Assembly: GCA_020633465.1 (NCBI GenBank)
Contig: JACKDN010000003.1
Span: 496,001-560,000, forward strand
Direction of reading: 5' to 3'
Length of the DNA stretch: 64,000 nt
Source of the DNA: Myxococcales bacterium
Lineage (GTDB): Bacteria; Myxococcota_A; Bradymonadia; UBA7976; UBA1532
Part shown: positions 14,063-23,855 of the stretch, one piece after another
How the letters are laid out: every line of letters begins with the position of its first letter
Position numbering within the stretch: position 1 is the first letter of the stretch
Translations under genes and position numbers: made by a program
The notes under the pieces: model-generated
Told to the model about the DNA's origin: nothing
The model's input: the letters and a program-made list of their open reading frames with translations, nothing else
Databases searched by the model: none

Positions 14063-16809
14063 TCAGCCGCCGCAGGTGTTGGGCAGGCCCGGCGAGCCGG
14101 GGGCCACCGTGAAGTCGTCGCCGTTGTTGTCGGTGTCGGCGCCGTTCGGGCAGCGCGACAGGCCGCCGTTGCCGGGGTCGCCCTGGAAGGGCGAGGTCTC
14201 TTCGGTCACCGACAGCAGGAAGCCGTCGTAGGACATCGAGTCGACCCGCAGCGTGCCGTTCATCAGCCGCACGCCGTCGGGCGCGATGCCGCCGTTCTGG
14301 AGGGTGGCGTCCGCGATCTCCATGACCTGCACGCCCTCGGGGACGCCGGCGATGGCGTCGGCGCTGCCCACCACCAGGTACGCGCCGGCGGCGAGCGCCT
14401 CGGCGCCCACCAGCGGGATGGTGGCGTACACCCCGCCCGCGCCCTCGCCGTCCACCAGCTCGAGGGCCCAGTCGGTCAGATCGACCGGGCCGTCGCTGAC
14501 GTTCAGCAGCTCGATGTACTCGGCGGTGTCGCCGTCGGGCTGGGTGTAGTCGATCTCGTTGATCACGATGGCCGCCGGCGGCAGCTCCTCGACCACCTCG
14601 ATGGTCGTCTCGGCCATCACGCCGGGGTAATCCGGCGCGGTGACGGTGACGCCCACCACCTGGGCCATGTCGCCCGCGGTGAACATCACGTCGACGTAGG
14701 GCTCCGGCCCGAAGATGAAGGGCATGGGATCACCCAGGAGGCCGAACTCGTCGGTCAGGGTGATCTCGAGCGCCAGCGGCTCGCCCTCGGGCAGGCGGTC
14801 GGCGGTGATGCGCATGTTGAAGGCGCCGAACAGCTCGACGAGGGGCGGCGCCTCGATGCTGAGCATCGTCGGGCCCAGCAGCATCGGCAGCACGTCGACG
14901 AGCGCGGTCAGCTCCTGGTCGGCCAGCGTGACGGTGATCGTGACGTCCTGGGCCTCGGCGAGGCCGGTGGCGACGACCGAGTTCGACAGGCTGCCCTCGG
15001 CGATGACCAGCTCGGCCGGCACGGCGAGCGCGTCCGGGTTGCTGCTGGAGAGGCCGAGCGTGACGCCGCCGGGACCGGCGCGCTGATCGAGCTGCACGGT
15101 CAGCACGTTGAAGCCCATGCTCGGCGGCGCCTCCCGGCCCACGCGCAGGGCGGTCTCGGCCGGCCCGAAGGCCACGATGCGCGGCGCGCCGCGCTCGACG
15201 TCCTCGGCGCTGCGCGGCTCGAGGCGGTAGTGCTCGAAGGCGAAGTGCAGCACGCCCCGCAGCGCCGGGAAGGTCGAGCCGGCGGTCGGGGGCGGATCGA
15301 TCAGGTAGAACAGGTCGTCCACCCGCAGGCCGTCGTCGACGACGAACTCGTTGGTGGGCGCGTCGTCGCCCGCGCCCGCCTCGGGGGCGGTGTCGACGAC
15401 GGACAGATCGGTGAGCTCGACCAGCACGCCCTCGAGCGCGGCGGCGCGATCACCGCCGTCGGCGATCTCGGCGGCGGTGACGGCCAAGGGCGGCGGGATG
15501 GCCGCCTGCATGTTGATCACGTCGATGTCGGTCAGCGTCTGCAGCAGGCGCTGGCCGAAGCGATCGGTGGTGGTCGCGGCGACGCGCACCATGTTGCCGG
15601 GCAGCAGGTTGCCGACGAACACCTCGGTGTCGGCGGTGGTGACCCAGATGCCCGCGAAGTCGTGGCCGGCGAAGTTCTGGCCGTCCATCGGCACCTGCAG
15701 CACGAAGTCCGACACGCCGTCGAAGCCGTAGCGGACCGCGGTGATCACGCCCATCACGCGCACGGGGGTGCCGGCGTCGAAGATGGCGGGGTTGCGGGCC
15801 TCGTAGATCGTGGCCGGGCAGGCGCCCAGCTCGTCCAGCTCGCGGTCGGGGCAGAACGCGTTGCCGGCCATGCCGCCCATGCCGCCGACGCCGCCCTGTC
15901 CGCCTTGGCCACCCATGCCGCCCATGCCGCCTTGGCCACCCATGCCGCCCATGCCGCCCATGCCGCCGACGCCGGGCGCGCCGCCCATGCCGCCGCCGAC
16001 GCCGCCCATGCCGCCTTGGCCACCCATGCCGCCGACGCCGGGCGCGCCGCCCATGCCGCCGCCGGCGCCGCCGACGCCAGGCTCGCCGCCGCGCCGCCCT
16101 GTCCGCCTTGGCCGCCTTGGCCGCCCATGCCGCCGCCCATGCCGCCGACGCCGCCCTGTCCGCCTTGGCCACCCTGGCCGCCCATGCCGCCGGCGCCGCC
16201 GCCTTGGCCACCCTGGCCGCCCATGCCGCCGACGCCAGGCTCGCCGCCCATGCCGCCGCCGGCGCCACCGACGCCGGGCATGCCGCCCATGCCGGGCATG
16301 CCCATGCAGCCCTCGGCGAAGTCCTCGCTCTGCCCGCTGATGAACGCGATCGTCTCGGCGCACATCGTGTGGTTGCTGACCACGACGGCCAGCGCGGGCG
16401 TCGCCTCACAGGTCGGGATGCAGCCGTCGTAGATGGCCTGGCGGTGCTCGGCGGTCGAGTAGCCGTCGCACTGGCCCTCGCACACCGCGCAGTCGGCCAG
16501 CCAGCCGCACTGGATCTCGCAGGTCGTGCCTTCGGCGGCGCGCTCGACGCCGCACGCGTCGCCCCCGCCGCCCATCCCGCCCGGACCCGGCTCGCCGCCG
16601 ACGCCGGGCGTGCCGCCCTCGCCGCCCATGCCCGGCGTGCCGCCCACGCCGGGCGTGCCGCCGGCGCCGCCGACACCGGGCGTGCCGCCCATGCCGGGCA
16701 TGCCGCCGGCGCCAGCGTCGGCCGTCGTGCCGCCGCCCTCGTCGTCGTCACAGGCCACGCCGCCCAGCGCGAGGCTGACGGCCAGAATTACGCGCGCGAC
16801 TCTCGTCAT
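14063..16809 (-). CDS. lamin-tail-domain lipoprotein with Gly-rich region (frameshifted)
   Basis: About 915 residues if one frameshift is corrected near 16091. The N-terminus is a lipoprotein signal (GGVAC lipobox). Then come Gly/Met/Pro repeats, a Cys-rich module (CGVERAAEGTTC onwards), about 100 residues of GGM/GGQ/GGA repeats, a middle part that looks like beta-sandwich domains, and a C-terminal lamin-tail domain (AIVINEIDYTQPDG start, AEYIELLNVSD, DWALELVDGEG). The frame changes in the GC-only repeat; one added base at GCGCC restores it. It is likely an extracellular surface protein. Read as is, it gives two pieces (15754-16809 and 14063 to about 16363). Expression is probably shared with HIT and rhomboid. 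Confidence 0.72.
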
Positions 16810-16912
16810 CGGAACCCCCGGAGGATACGAGACAGGTCATGACGCAGGCGCCGCTGCCTGACGTCTTCGATTGGCTCGATTCGAGGCGAGACCCTACCAC
16901 ACAAGCCCGATG

Positions 16913-17785
16913 TCAGGCGCCTTCGCCGCCGCCCGGCTCCGGCTTTTCGGGCGCCTCGTCGAGGGCCCCGCCCAGCGCGCCCGCGAGCATGGGCCACAGG
17001 TCGGCCCCGCCGGGCAAGAACAGCTTGGTCGAGGGGCTGTCGGCGATGCGCTCGACGGTGTCGAGGTACTTCAGCGCCAGCAGGTAGCGCCAGGCACGTG
17101 CCTCACCCATCACCTCGGCCGCCCGCCGGTAGGTGGCCAGATCGGTCTCGACCAGCGTCTCGAGCCCGCGCGCGGTGCCCTCGGCGCGCAGCAGGCGCGC
17201 GCGCCGCTCGCCCTCGGCGCGCGCCACCGTCGCCTCGCGCTGCCGCTCCGACGCCATCTGCTGCAGCATCGCGCCGCTGGCCTCGGGGTTGGCCGCCCGC
17301 AGCTCCTGCACCTCGACCCGGTTCACCCGCACGCCCCACTTGCGGCAGGTGGCGTCGATCTCGGCCAGCAGCCCCTCGTTGATGCGCCCGCGCGCGCCGA
17401 GCGCGTCGTTCAGCGTCAGCGCGCCCAGCAGGTTGCGCAGCGTGGTCACCGCCAGATCGGCGATGCTGCGCGGCAGGTTGTCCACCTCGTAGACCGCCCG
17501 CACCGGGTCGACGATCTGCCAGAAGACGGTGGCGTCGGCGAGCATCTCGACGTTGTCGCGGGTGATGATCGTGCGCGGCTGCGTGTCGCTCTGCTGCTCG
17601 CTCAGCTCGACGAGCACCGGCAGATCGCCGTGCCGGCGCACCGCCGAGGTCCACTCGTCGAGGCACTTGGGCGCGTCGAGCACCGGCAGGCGGAAGCGCA
17701 GCCCGCTCTGGGCCAGGCGGTGGAAGCGCCCCATGCGCTCGAACACCATCACCGTGGCCTGGGGCACCTGGTACACGAGGCCCAT
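16913..17785 (-). CDS. SPFH/stomatin family protein
   Basis: 290 residues from ATG at 17785, with GGAGGAG upstream. The SPFH/band 7 domain spans about residues 15-190 (LPVLDAPKCLDEWTSA, TIITRDNVEMLADATVFWQI, GLLAEIDATCRKWGVRV), followed by a charged helical coiled coil (ASERQREATVARAEGERRA) that drives oligomerisation. No clear N-terminal membrane helix is present. The gene directly follows an NfeD-like gene, the standard partner that anchors and organises such microdomain proteins. It is the last gene of the pnp-cdd-lipoprotein-nfeD-SPFH operon. Confidence 0.9.
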   Translation of the reverse strand: MGLVYQVPQATVMVFERMGRFHRLAQSGLRFRLPVLDAPKCLDEWTSAVRRHGDLPVLVELSEQQSDTQPRTIITRDNVEMLADATVFWQIVDPVRAVYEVDNLPRSIADLAVTTLRNLLGALTLNDALGARGRINEGLLAEIDATCRKWGVRVNRVEVQELRAANPEASGAMLQQMASERQREATVARAEGERRARLLRAEGTARGLETLVETDLATYRRAAEVMGEARAWRYLLALKYLDTVERIADSPSTKLFLPGGADLWPMLAGALGGALDEAPEKPEPGGGEGA

Positions 17786-17786
17786 C

Positions 17787-18227
17787 TCACTCCTCCACGG
17801 CCTGCACCACCGGCACCTGGTCGACCAGCGCGACGACGCGCACGGTCTGGCCCGCCGCCAGGGGCGCGTCGTCCAGGGACCGCGCGGTCCACAGATCACC
17901 CTCGAGCGCCACGATCGGCGCGCCGGCGCGCAGGGCGTGCACCTGGCCCTCGAGCCCCACGAGGCGATCGACGTTGGTGCGCACCCGCGCGGGGAACAGC
18001 CGCTCGCTGATGCGCTCGCCGAAGCGGATGGCGAGGCCGACGGTGACCAGCATGCCCAGCCCGGCCAGGGGCCAGCGGACGATCGCCGCGACGCCCGCCC
18101 AGTTCAGCACGCGCTCGATGATCAGGGCCAGGGCAGTCCCGGTCAGCAGGCCGCCCGAGGGCACCACCAGGTCGAGCAGCACCGCCACCGCCGCGACGCA
18201 CAGCAGGACCAGGGTGGTGTCGCTCAC
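17787..18227 (-). CDS. NfeD-like membrane protein
   Basis: 146 residues starting at GTG. Two or three N-terminal membrane helices (about 5-20, 27-45, 50-68) precede a soluble OB-fold-like domain (about 85-146) with GLEGQVHALRAGAP and GQTVRVVALVDQ, as in the short NfeD family. It ends one base before the SPFH gene and its GTG overlaps the stop of the upstream lipoprotein gene (GTGA). NfeD-SPFH pairs form membrane microdomains. Confidence 0.88.
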   Translation of the reverse strand: MSDTTLVLLCVAAVAVLLDLVVPSGGLLTGTALALIIERVLNWAGVAAIVRWPLAGLGMLVTVGLAIRFGERISERLFPARVRTNVDRLVGLEGQVHALRAGAPIVALEGDLWTARSLDDAPLAAGQTVRVVALVDQVPVVQAVEE

Positions 18228-19486
18228 CGGAGCACCGGCTCCAGCGAGACGCAGGCGCCGAAGCCCCAGTCCACCTGCTGACGGGCGGGCTGCACCGGCA
18301 GCAGCACCAGCACGCGGCGGTCGGGATCGGTCATCGCGACGCCGCCGGGCAGCCCGAAGAAGTTGCGCTCGGTCTCGAGGTTGATGAGCCCGCCGTTGCG
18401 CACCAGCGTGGCCGCGCGCCCATCGTCCCAGCGCAGGGTGCGCCCGTCGGCGAGGATCTCGGCCCAGCGGCCCTGCACCACCAGCGCGTCCGCGTCCAGG
18501 TGGGCGCCGGCGCAGAACAGCGTGGCCGGCGGCAGATCGGCGTCGAGCGCGAAGGGCGACCAGGCGAAGGCGACGCCCTCGACCTCGGCGGCCGCGTCGA
18601 AGGTGCCGACGGCGGCGCGGCCGTTGGTGCTGAGGAGGCGCTCGTTGCCCTCGAGGTCGACCAGGGCGAAGCGCTCGCCGGTGGCGGTGGCGGTCAGGGT
18701 GCGGTCGGGCAGCTGCTCGCCCGCGGTGGTCAGCGGGCCGCTCTCGCGGAAGGCGTTGCCCAGGCGGGCGATGGCGCCGTACTCGCCGACGCCCAGGGGC
18801 TCGAGGCCGGCGTGCACGTACAGCGCGTTGCTGGGCAGGCCGGCGTCCCCGACGCGCACGGCGACGACCAGCTGGCGCGGCGCGCCGGCGGGCGGCTGCT
18901 GCACCAGCACGCCGAAGCCGGCGATCGGGTCGAGCGCGCCGACGAGCGGATCGTCCAGGTAGCCGGGCAGGGCGAGGGCCGCGCGCCGGGGATCGGCGGT
19001 GTCCGGCGTCAGCGTGGCCACGACGCCCAGCTGCGTGCCGTCGAGCGCCGAGAAGCCGGGGGTGCCGTCGGCGCCGACGATCAGCAGCGCCTCGAGGGGA
19101 TCCTCGGTGGCGACGCCGTACAGGTGCCAGCGGCCGGCGACGTCGCGGGGCTCGAAGGGCACGACCGGTGGGCCCTGATCCGGGGCGGCGTCGGGGGCGG
19201 CGTCGGGGCCCAGATCGGGCCAGGCGGCGTCGGGGCCCAGGTCGGGCGGGGGCGCGGCGTCGGGGGCGGCGTCCAGATCGCCCGCGTCGGGGCCGGCGTC
19301 CCCGGCGGCGTCGGGCGGGGGCGCGGCGTCGGGGGCGGCGTCCGGGCGCTCGGCGTCGGCGCCGACGTCCAGCTCGACGCCCTCGTCCGCCGGCCCCACC
19401 TGGATCGGCGGGAGGTCGATGTCGCCGATGACCAGGCTGCAGCCGGCGGTCAGCGCCGCCACCCACACCGGCAGAGCCCGCGTCAC
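18224..19486 (-). CDS. Asp/Ala/Pro-rich lipoprotein, unknown function
   Basis: 420 residues from GTG. The signal ends in LTAGC (lipobox). Residues 40-110 are a low-complexity acidic linker of DAAPDAAPPPD type, often used to hold a domain away from the membrane. The remainder (about 115-420) is beta-rich with several short Gly/Asp turns and no family I recognise; two cysteines may form a disulfide. It overlaps both neighbours by four bases (GTGA), so its product is made together with cytidine deaminase and NfeD. Localisation is confident, function is not. Confidence 0.78.
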   Translation of the reverse strand: MTRALPVWVAALTAGCSLVIGDIDLPPIQVGPADEGVELDVGADAERPDAAPDAAPPPDAAGDAGPDAGDLDAAPDAAPPPDLGPDAAWPDLGPDAAPDAAPDQGPPVVPFEPRDVAGRWHLYGVATEDPLEALLIVGADGTPGFSALDGTQLGVVATLTPDTADPRRAALALPGYLDDPLVGALDPIAGFGVLVQQPPAGAPRQLVVAVRVGDAGLPSNALYVHAGLEPLGVGEYGAIARLGNAFRESGPLTTAGEQLPDRTLTATATGERFALVDLEGNERLLSTNGRAAVGTFDAAAEVEGVAFAWSPFALDADLPPATLFCAGAHLDADALVVQGRWAEILADGRTLRWDDGRAATLVRNGGLINLETERNFFGLPGGVAMTDPDRRVLVLLPVQPARQQVDWGFGACVSLEPVLR

Positions 19487-19887
19487 GCCGAGGTGTCCTC
19501 CAGATCGGCCGGGCGGAAGGCGCGGGGCAGCAGCGCGGCCAGCGTGGTGCGCTCGACGACGCCCTCGGGGCTGCAGATGAGCACCTCGAGGTCGGCGGCG
19601 AACTCGACCATCATCTGGCGGCACAGGCCGCAGGGCGCCGCGGGCGGGTGGCTGGGGGTGACGACGGCCACCTTGGTGAAGGTGCGCCGGCCCTCGCTGA
19701 CCGCCTTGAGGATGGCCACCTGCTCGGCGCAGGTGGTGAGGCCGAAGGTGACGTTCTCGACGTTGCAGCCGGTGTAGACGGTGCCGTCGGCGCACAGGAG
19801 CGCGGCGCCCACCGCGAAGCCGCTGTAGGGGGCCCAGGCGTGGGCGCGCGCGTCGACGGCGGCCTGCACCAGCGCGTCGTCGGTCAC
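19483..19887 (-). CDS. cdd: cytidine deaminase
   Basis: 134 residues, the length of the tetrameric Cdd family. Zinc ligands Cys53, Cys86 and Cys89 sit in TTCAEQ and PCGLCRQ, and the catalytic Glu55 follows the first. The N-terminal YSGFAVGAALL and TGCNVENVTFGL are diagnostic. It deaminates cytidine and deoxycytidine to uridine and deoxyuridine. The GTG start overlaps the stop of the purine nucleoside phosphorylase gene upstream, giving a coupled nucleoside salvage pair. Confidence 0.95.
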   Translation of the reverse strand: MTDDALVQAAVDARAHAWAPYSGFAVGAALLCADGTVYTGCNVENVTFGLTTCAEQVAILKAVSEGRRTFTKVAVVTPSHPPAAPCGLCRQMMVEFAADLEVLICSPEGVVERTTLAALLPRAFRPADLEDTSA

Positions 19888-20726
19888 GAGGCAGCTCCGC
19901 CGATGCGGCCGAGGGCGGCGGTCAGCAGGGTGACGAAGGCGTCGCGGACGCGATCGGCGGTCTCCTTGACCTCGGCGTGGTCGAGCAGCGCGTCGCTCAG
20001 GCCGGCGGCGGCGTTGGTGATGCACGAGACGCCGGCGACGCGCAGGCCGACGTGGCGGGCGGCGATCACCTCGCACACCGTCGACATGCCCACGGCGTCG
20101 CCGCCCAGGATCTGCAGCATGCGGATCTCGGCGGGGGTCTCGTAGCTGGGGCCGGACAGGCCGACGTAGACGCCCGCCTCGAGGGGCACGCCCACCGCCT
20201 CGGCCGCCGCGCGGAACGTCGCGCACAGATCGCGATCGTAGGCGGCGCTCAGATCCGGGAAGCGGGGGCCGAGGGCGTCGTCGTTGGGGCCGGTCAGCGG
20301 GTTCTGGCCCGACAGGTTGATGTGATCGGTGATCAGCATCAGCGTGCCGGGCTGCAGGTGGGGGCGCATGCCGCCGGCCGCGTTGGTGAAGACGACGGTG
20401 TCCACGCCCCAGGCGGCCAGGGTGCGCACCGGGTGCACGACGTGGGCGATGGGGTGGCCCTCGTACAGGTGCACGCGACCGGCCAGCGCGGCCACCCGCG
20501 GGCCGCCGCCGGGCAGGTTGCCGACCACCATGCGGCCGGCGTGGCCCGCGACGCCCACCTCGGGGAAGTGCGGGATGTCGGCGTAGTCGATCGCGACCGC
20601 GTCGGTGAGGGCGTCGGCGAAGGCGCCGAGGCCGCTGCCGAGGACGACGGCCGCCCGGGGAGCGGCGCAGCGCGCCGCCAGCGACGCCGCGGCGTCCGCC
20701 GCGGCCTGACGAGGATCGGTCTTCAT
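19884..20726 (-). CDS. purine nucleoside phosphorylase
   Basis: 280 residues of the trimeric class II type. The phosphate-binding VLGSGLG (about 28-34), GRVHLYEG, GPSYETPAEIR, VGMSTVCEVIAARH and ITNAAAG motifs are all present. It phosphorolyses purine (deoxy)nucleosides to base and (deoxy)ribose 1-phosphate in the cytoplasm. It is the first gene of a five-gene minus-strand operon and diverges from the MBOAT gene with a 120-base gap. Confidence 0.95.
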   Translation of the reverse strand: MKTDPRQAAADAAASLAARCAAPRAAVVLGSGLGAFADALTDAVAIDYADIPHFPEVGVAGHAGRMVVGNLPGGGPRVAALAGRVHLYEGHPIAHVVHPVRTLAAWGVDTVVFTNAAGGMRPHLQPGTLMLITDHINLSGQNPLTGPNDDALGPRFPDLSAAYDRDLCATFRAAAEAVGVPLEAGVYVGLSGPSYETPAEIRMLQILGGDAVGMSTVCEVIAARHVGLRVAGVSCITNAAAGLSDALLDHAEVKETADRVRDAFVTLLTAALGRIGGAAS

Positions 20727-20783
20727 GGCGTCAACCTACTCCGGCCGGGGCGCCGCCGTCACCATCGGCCGACATGCCTCGGG

Positions 20784-20812
20784 TTTACGCGTCGCGTCGG
20801 CCGGCGCATAGT
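20784..20812 (+). promoter_or_regulatory. candidate sigma-70 promoter of the MBOAT operon
   Basis: TTTACG, 17 bases, CATAGT, with four of six matches in each hexamer. The predicted start near 20819 gives a 28-nt leader to the TTG at 20847. Confidence 0.35.
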
Positions 20813-20846
20813 ACGCCGTTCCTCGCCGCGCCCCGCAGGTCACGGT

Positions 20847-22301
20847 TTGCTGTTCAACTCGCTCGAGTACATCACCTTCTTCCTCGTCGTCTTCGTCGGC
20901 TACTGGGCGACGGTGCGCTACGCGAAGGTGGCGCTGAGCCTGCTGCTGGTGGCCAGCCTGCTCTTCTACGCGTGCTGGAACCCCACGTATCTGCTGCTGA
21001 TCGTGGCGTCGTCGCTGGTCGACTTCACGGTGGGTCGGCGGCTGGGGCGGACGGGGGACGCGCGCACGCGGCGGCGCCTGGTGCTGGTGTCGGTCGTCTA
21101 CAACCTCGGCGTCCTGAGCATCTTCAAGTACTTCAACTTCTTCATGGGCGCGCTCGACCAGGCGGTGCAGCTGGTCGACGCCCAGACCGCGCTCACCGTC
21201 GGCGACTTCTACTGGCCCGGCTTCCGCATGCAGGTGCTGCTGCCGGTCGGCATCTCGTTCTTCACGTTCCAGTCGATGAGCTACACCATCGACATCGCCC
21301 GCCGGCAGCTCCAGCCGATCGCCAGCTACCCGCGCTATCTGCTGTTCGTCAGCTTCTTCCCGCAGCTGGTCGCGGGCCCCATCGTGCGCGCCCGCGACCT
21401 GCTGCCCCAGCTGGCCGCGCGCCCGCCGCTGACCGACGCGATGGGCGGCCGCGGCCTCTATCTGGTGGCGCTGGGGCTGTTCAAGAAGGTGGTCATCGCC
21501 GACTTCCTGGCCCTCAACCTGGTCGACCGCATCTTCGAGGCGCCCGGCATGTACAGCAGCCTCGAACTGCTGGTGGGCATCTACGGCTACGCGGCGCAGA
21601 TCTACTGTGATTTCAGCGGCTACAGCGACATCGCCATCGGCTCGGCGCTGCTGCTCGGCTTCAAGTTCCCCGACAACTTCAACGCGCCCTATCGCGCCCG
21701 CGACCTGCAGGACTTCTGGCGCCGCTGGCACATCTCGCTCTCCACCTGGCTGCGCGATTACCTGTACATCTCGCTCGGCGGCAACCGGGGCGGCGCCTTC
21801 CACACCCAGCGCAATCTGATGCTGACCATGCTGCTCGGCGGGCTGTGGCACGGCGCGGGCTGGAACTTCATCATCTGGGGCGCCCTGCACGGCGGCGCCC
21901 TGGCCGCCCTGCGCGCGGTGCAGCGCCGGCGCGAGGCCGCCGGGCGCCGGCCGCTGCTGCGCGGCCCGCTGGGCGAGGTGGTGGCGGGGCTGTGCACCTT
22001 CCACTATGTCTGCCTGGCGTGGATCTTCTTCCGGGCGACCGATCTGCGGGCCGCCACGGACGTCCTCGCGCGCCTGGCCGACCTCTCCTTCTCCACCCAC
22101 CACCTGACGGCGCCGGTGGTGGCGGTGATGCTGGTGGGCGTCGTGACGCACCTCTGGCCGCGCGCGTGGTTCGAGCGCATCGTGGCCGGCTTCGCGACGC
22201 TGCCCGCGGCGGTGCAGGCGGCGGCGCTGGTGGCGGTCGGCCTGGGCCTGCAGAAGGCGGCCTCGGCGGACGTGGTGCCCTTCATCTACTTCCAGTTCTG
22301 A
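20847..22301 (+). CDS. MBOAT family O-acyltransferase (AlgI-like)
   Basis: 484 residues from TTG, giving the typical AlgI-type N-terminus LLFNSLEYITFFLVVF. About ten membrane helices are visible. The family landmarks are present: FFPQLVAGPIVRA, YCDFSGYSDIAIGSALLLGF, FWRRWHISLSTWLRDYLYI, and GLWHGAGWNF with the presumed catalytic His335. Such proteins move acetyl groups across the inner membrane for O-acetylation of polysaccharide or another envelope glycan. An SGNH hydrolase-fold partner lies seven bases downstream. Confidence 0.93.
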   Translation: MLFNSLEYITFFLVVFVGYWATVRYAKVALSLLLVASLLFYACWNPTYLLLIVASSLVDFTVGRRLGRTGDARTRRRLVLVSVVYNLGVLSIFKYFNFFMGALDQAVQLVDAQTALTVGDFYWPGFRMQVLLPVGISFFTFQSMSYTIDIARRQLQPIASYPRYLLFVSFFPQLVAGPIVRARDLLPQLAARPPLTDAMGGRGLYLVALGLFKKVVIADFLALNLVDRIFEAPGMYSSLELLVGIYGYAAQIYCDFSGYSDIAIGSALLLGFKFPDNFNAPYRARDLQDFWRRWHISLSTWLRDYLYISLGGNRGGAFHTQRNLMLTMLLGGLWHGAGWNFIIWGALHGGALAALRAVQRRREAAGRRPLLRGPLGEVVAGLCTFHYVCLAWIFFRATDLRAATDVLARLADLSFSTHHLTAPVVAVMLVGVVTHLWPRAWFERIVAGFATLPAAVQAAALVAVGLGLQKAASADVVPFIYFQF

Positions 22302-22307
22302 GGCGAC

Positions 22308-23855
22308 GTGCAGGCACCCAAGCTCGAGACCGGCAGCCCCGCCACCCTGGGGCAGAAGACCGCCCGGGCCATCGGCGGCGCGGTGCTGGCGGCGTTGGTG
22401 CTGCAGCTCGCGCCCTTCCTCGAGCCGCTGCGCTGGGCGCCCGACGATCCGCTCGCCTTCGTGCCGCGCCTGTTCCGCCCCGGCGCCTTCGACGAGGCCC
22501 CCGACGACGAGGCCCTGTCGCGCGACTTCGACGACGACGCCCTCATCGCGTTGGGGCCCGCCGAGAAGGCCCCCCGCCCCGCCCGCAAGGCGCGGCCGGC
22601 CCCCCGCGACGACGGCGAGGGCGACGCCGGCGCGCCGCCCGACGCGGGCTTCATCATCGAGAGCAACGCCGATCTGCCCGACGCGCCGGACATCGAAGAG
22701 ACGGCCTCGGGCGTGCCGCTGTACGCCATCGAGGATCACCAGCACGCGCTGCGCCGCTTCCACGCCGCGCTCGATCGGGTGCGCGCGGGGGAGCCGGGCG
22801 CCGTCGCGCGCGTGGTGCACTACGGCGACTCGCTGATCGCGGGCGATTACGTCACGCAGACCGTCCGCCGCCTGATGCAGAAGAAGTTCGGCGACGCCGG
22901 TCACGGCTTCGTGCTGGCGGGCCGCCCGACGCGCTGGTACCGCCGCAACAACCTGAAGCTGTGGTCCAGCGACGGCTGGACGATCAACCGCATGACCAAC
23001 CCGACCATCGCCGACGGGCTGTACGGCCTGGGGGGCATGACCTTCCGGACGTCGCGCGCGGGGCAGTGGGTGCGCTTCGAGCCGGAGGGCGAGGACGGGC
23101 TGAACGACGGCGTCGCCCGGATGCAGGTGTTCTACCTGGGGCAGCCGGGGGGCGGGCGCTTCGAGATCGAGGTCGACGGGCGCGGCGTCGAGGTGAACAC
23201 CGGCATCGACGAGACGAAGTCGCGGCTGGCCGAGGTGCAGGTGTCCGACGGGCCCCACGTGCTGCGCGTGAAGACGCTGGGCGGCGGCGAGGTGCGGCTG
23301 TTCGGCGCGGTGCTCGAGCGGCCCGGGCCGGGGGTGGTGTACGACAGCCTGGGGGTGGACGGCGCGCGCGCGAAGCTGCTGAAGCGCATGGATCCGCCGC
23401 ACTGGCACGATCAGCTGCGGCTCCGGCACCCCGATCTGCTGGTGCTGCACTACGGCACCAACGAGAGCCAGTGGCGCAACCTGAGCGCCGACACCTACCG
23501 CGCCGACCTGGCGCAGACGGTGGGGCACCTGCGGCAGGCGCTGCCCGGGGTGAGCTGCCTGATGGTGGGGCCGATGGACCGCGCCGAGCGCGAGGGCGGC
23601 AAGCTGCGCACCATGCCGGTGGTGAAGCGCATCGTCCGGGTGCAGCGCGAGGTGGCCTTCGCCCAGGGCTGCGCGTTCTGGAACGCCTTCGAGGCGATGG
23701 GCGGCGAGGGATCGATGGCGCAGTGGTACCGGCACCGGCCCCAGCTCGCGGGCGGCGATCTGACGCACCCGACGCGCAAGGGGGCCGAGCGCATCGGCGC
23801 GATGCTGTTCGCGGCGCTGATGGACAGCTACGCCGCGTCGCAGGAGGCGCCCTGA
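22308..23855 (+). CDS. SGNH-fold putative O-acetyltransferase, membrane anchored
   Basis: 515 residues from GTG. An N-terminal membrane helix (about 22-40) and an acidic linker precede an SGNH domain. The nucleophile block is HYGDSLIAGD (Ser175), the Asn block is YGTNES, and the Asp484-His487 pair sits in GGDLTHPTRKG. It faces the periplasm. Next to an MBOAT, such proteins transfer the acetyl group to the final sugar acceptor (compare AlgX or PatB). It shares a clear relationship with the SGNH protein at 27049-28179 (the block after the nucleophile, with FGDAGHGFVLAGRP, recurs there). Confidence 0.85.
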   Translation: MQAPKLETGSPATLGQKTARAIGGAVLAALVLQLAPFLEPLRWAPDDPLAFVPRLFRPGAFDEAPDDEALSRDFDDDALIALGPAEKAPRPARKARPAPRDDGEGDAGAPPDAGFIIESNADLPDAPDIEETASGVPLYAIEDHQHALRRFHAALDRVRAGEPGAVARVVHYGDSLIAGDYVTQTVRRLMQKKFGDAGHGFVLAGRPTRWYRRNNLKLWSSDGWTINRMTNPTIADGLYGLGGMTFRTSRAGQWVRFEPEGEDGLNDGVARMQVFYLGQPGGGRFEIEVDGRGVEVNTGIDETKSRLAEVQVSDGPHVLRVKTLGGGEVRLFGAVLERPGPGVVYDSLGVDGARAKLLKRMDPPHWHDQLRLRHPDLLVLHYGTNESQWRNLSADTYRADLAQTVGHLRQALPGVSCLMVGPMDRAEREGGKLRTMPVVKRIVRVQREVAFAQGCAFWNAFEAMGGEGSMAQWYRHRPQLAGGDLTHPTRKGAERIGAMLFAALMDSYAASQEAP

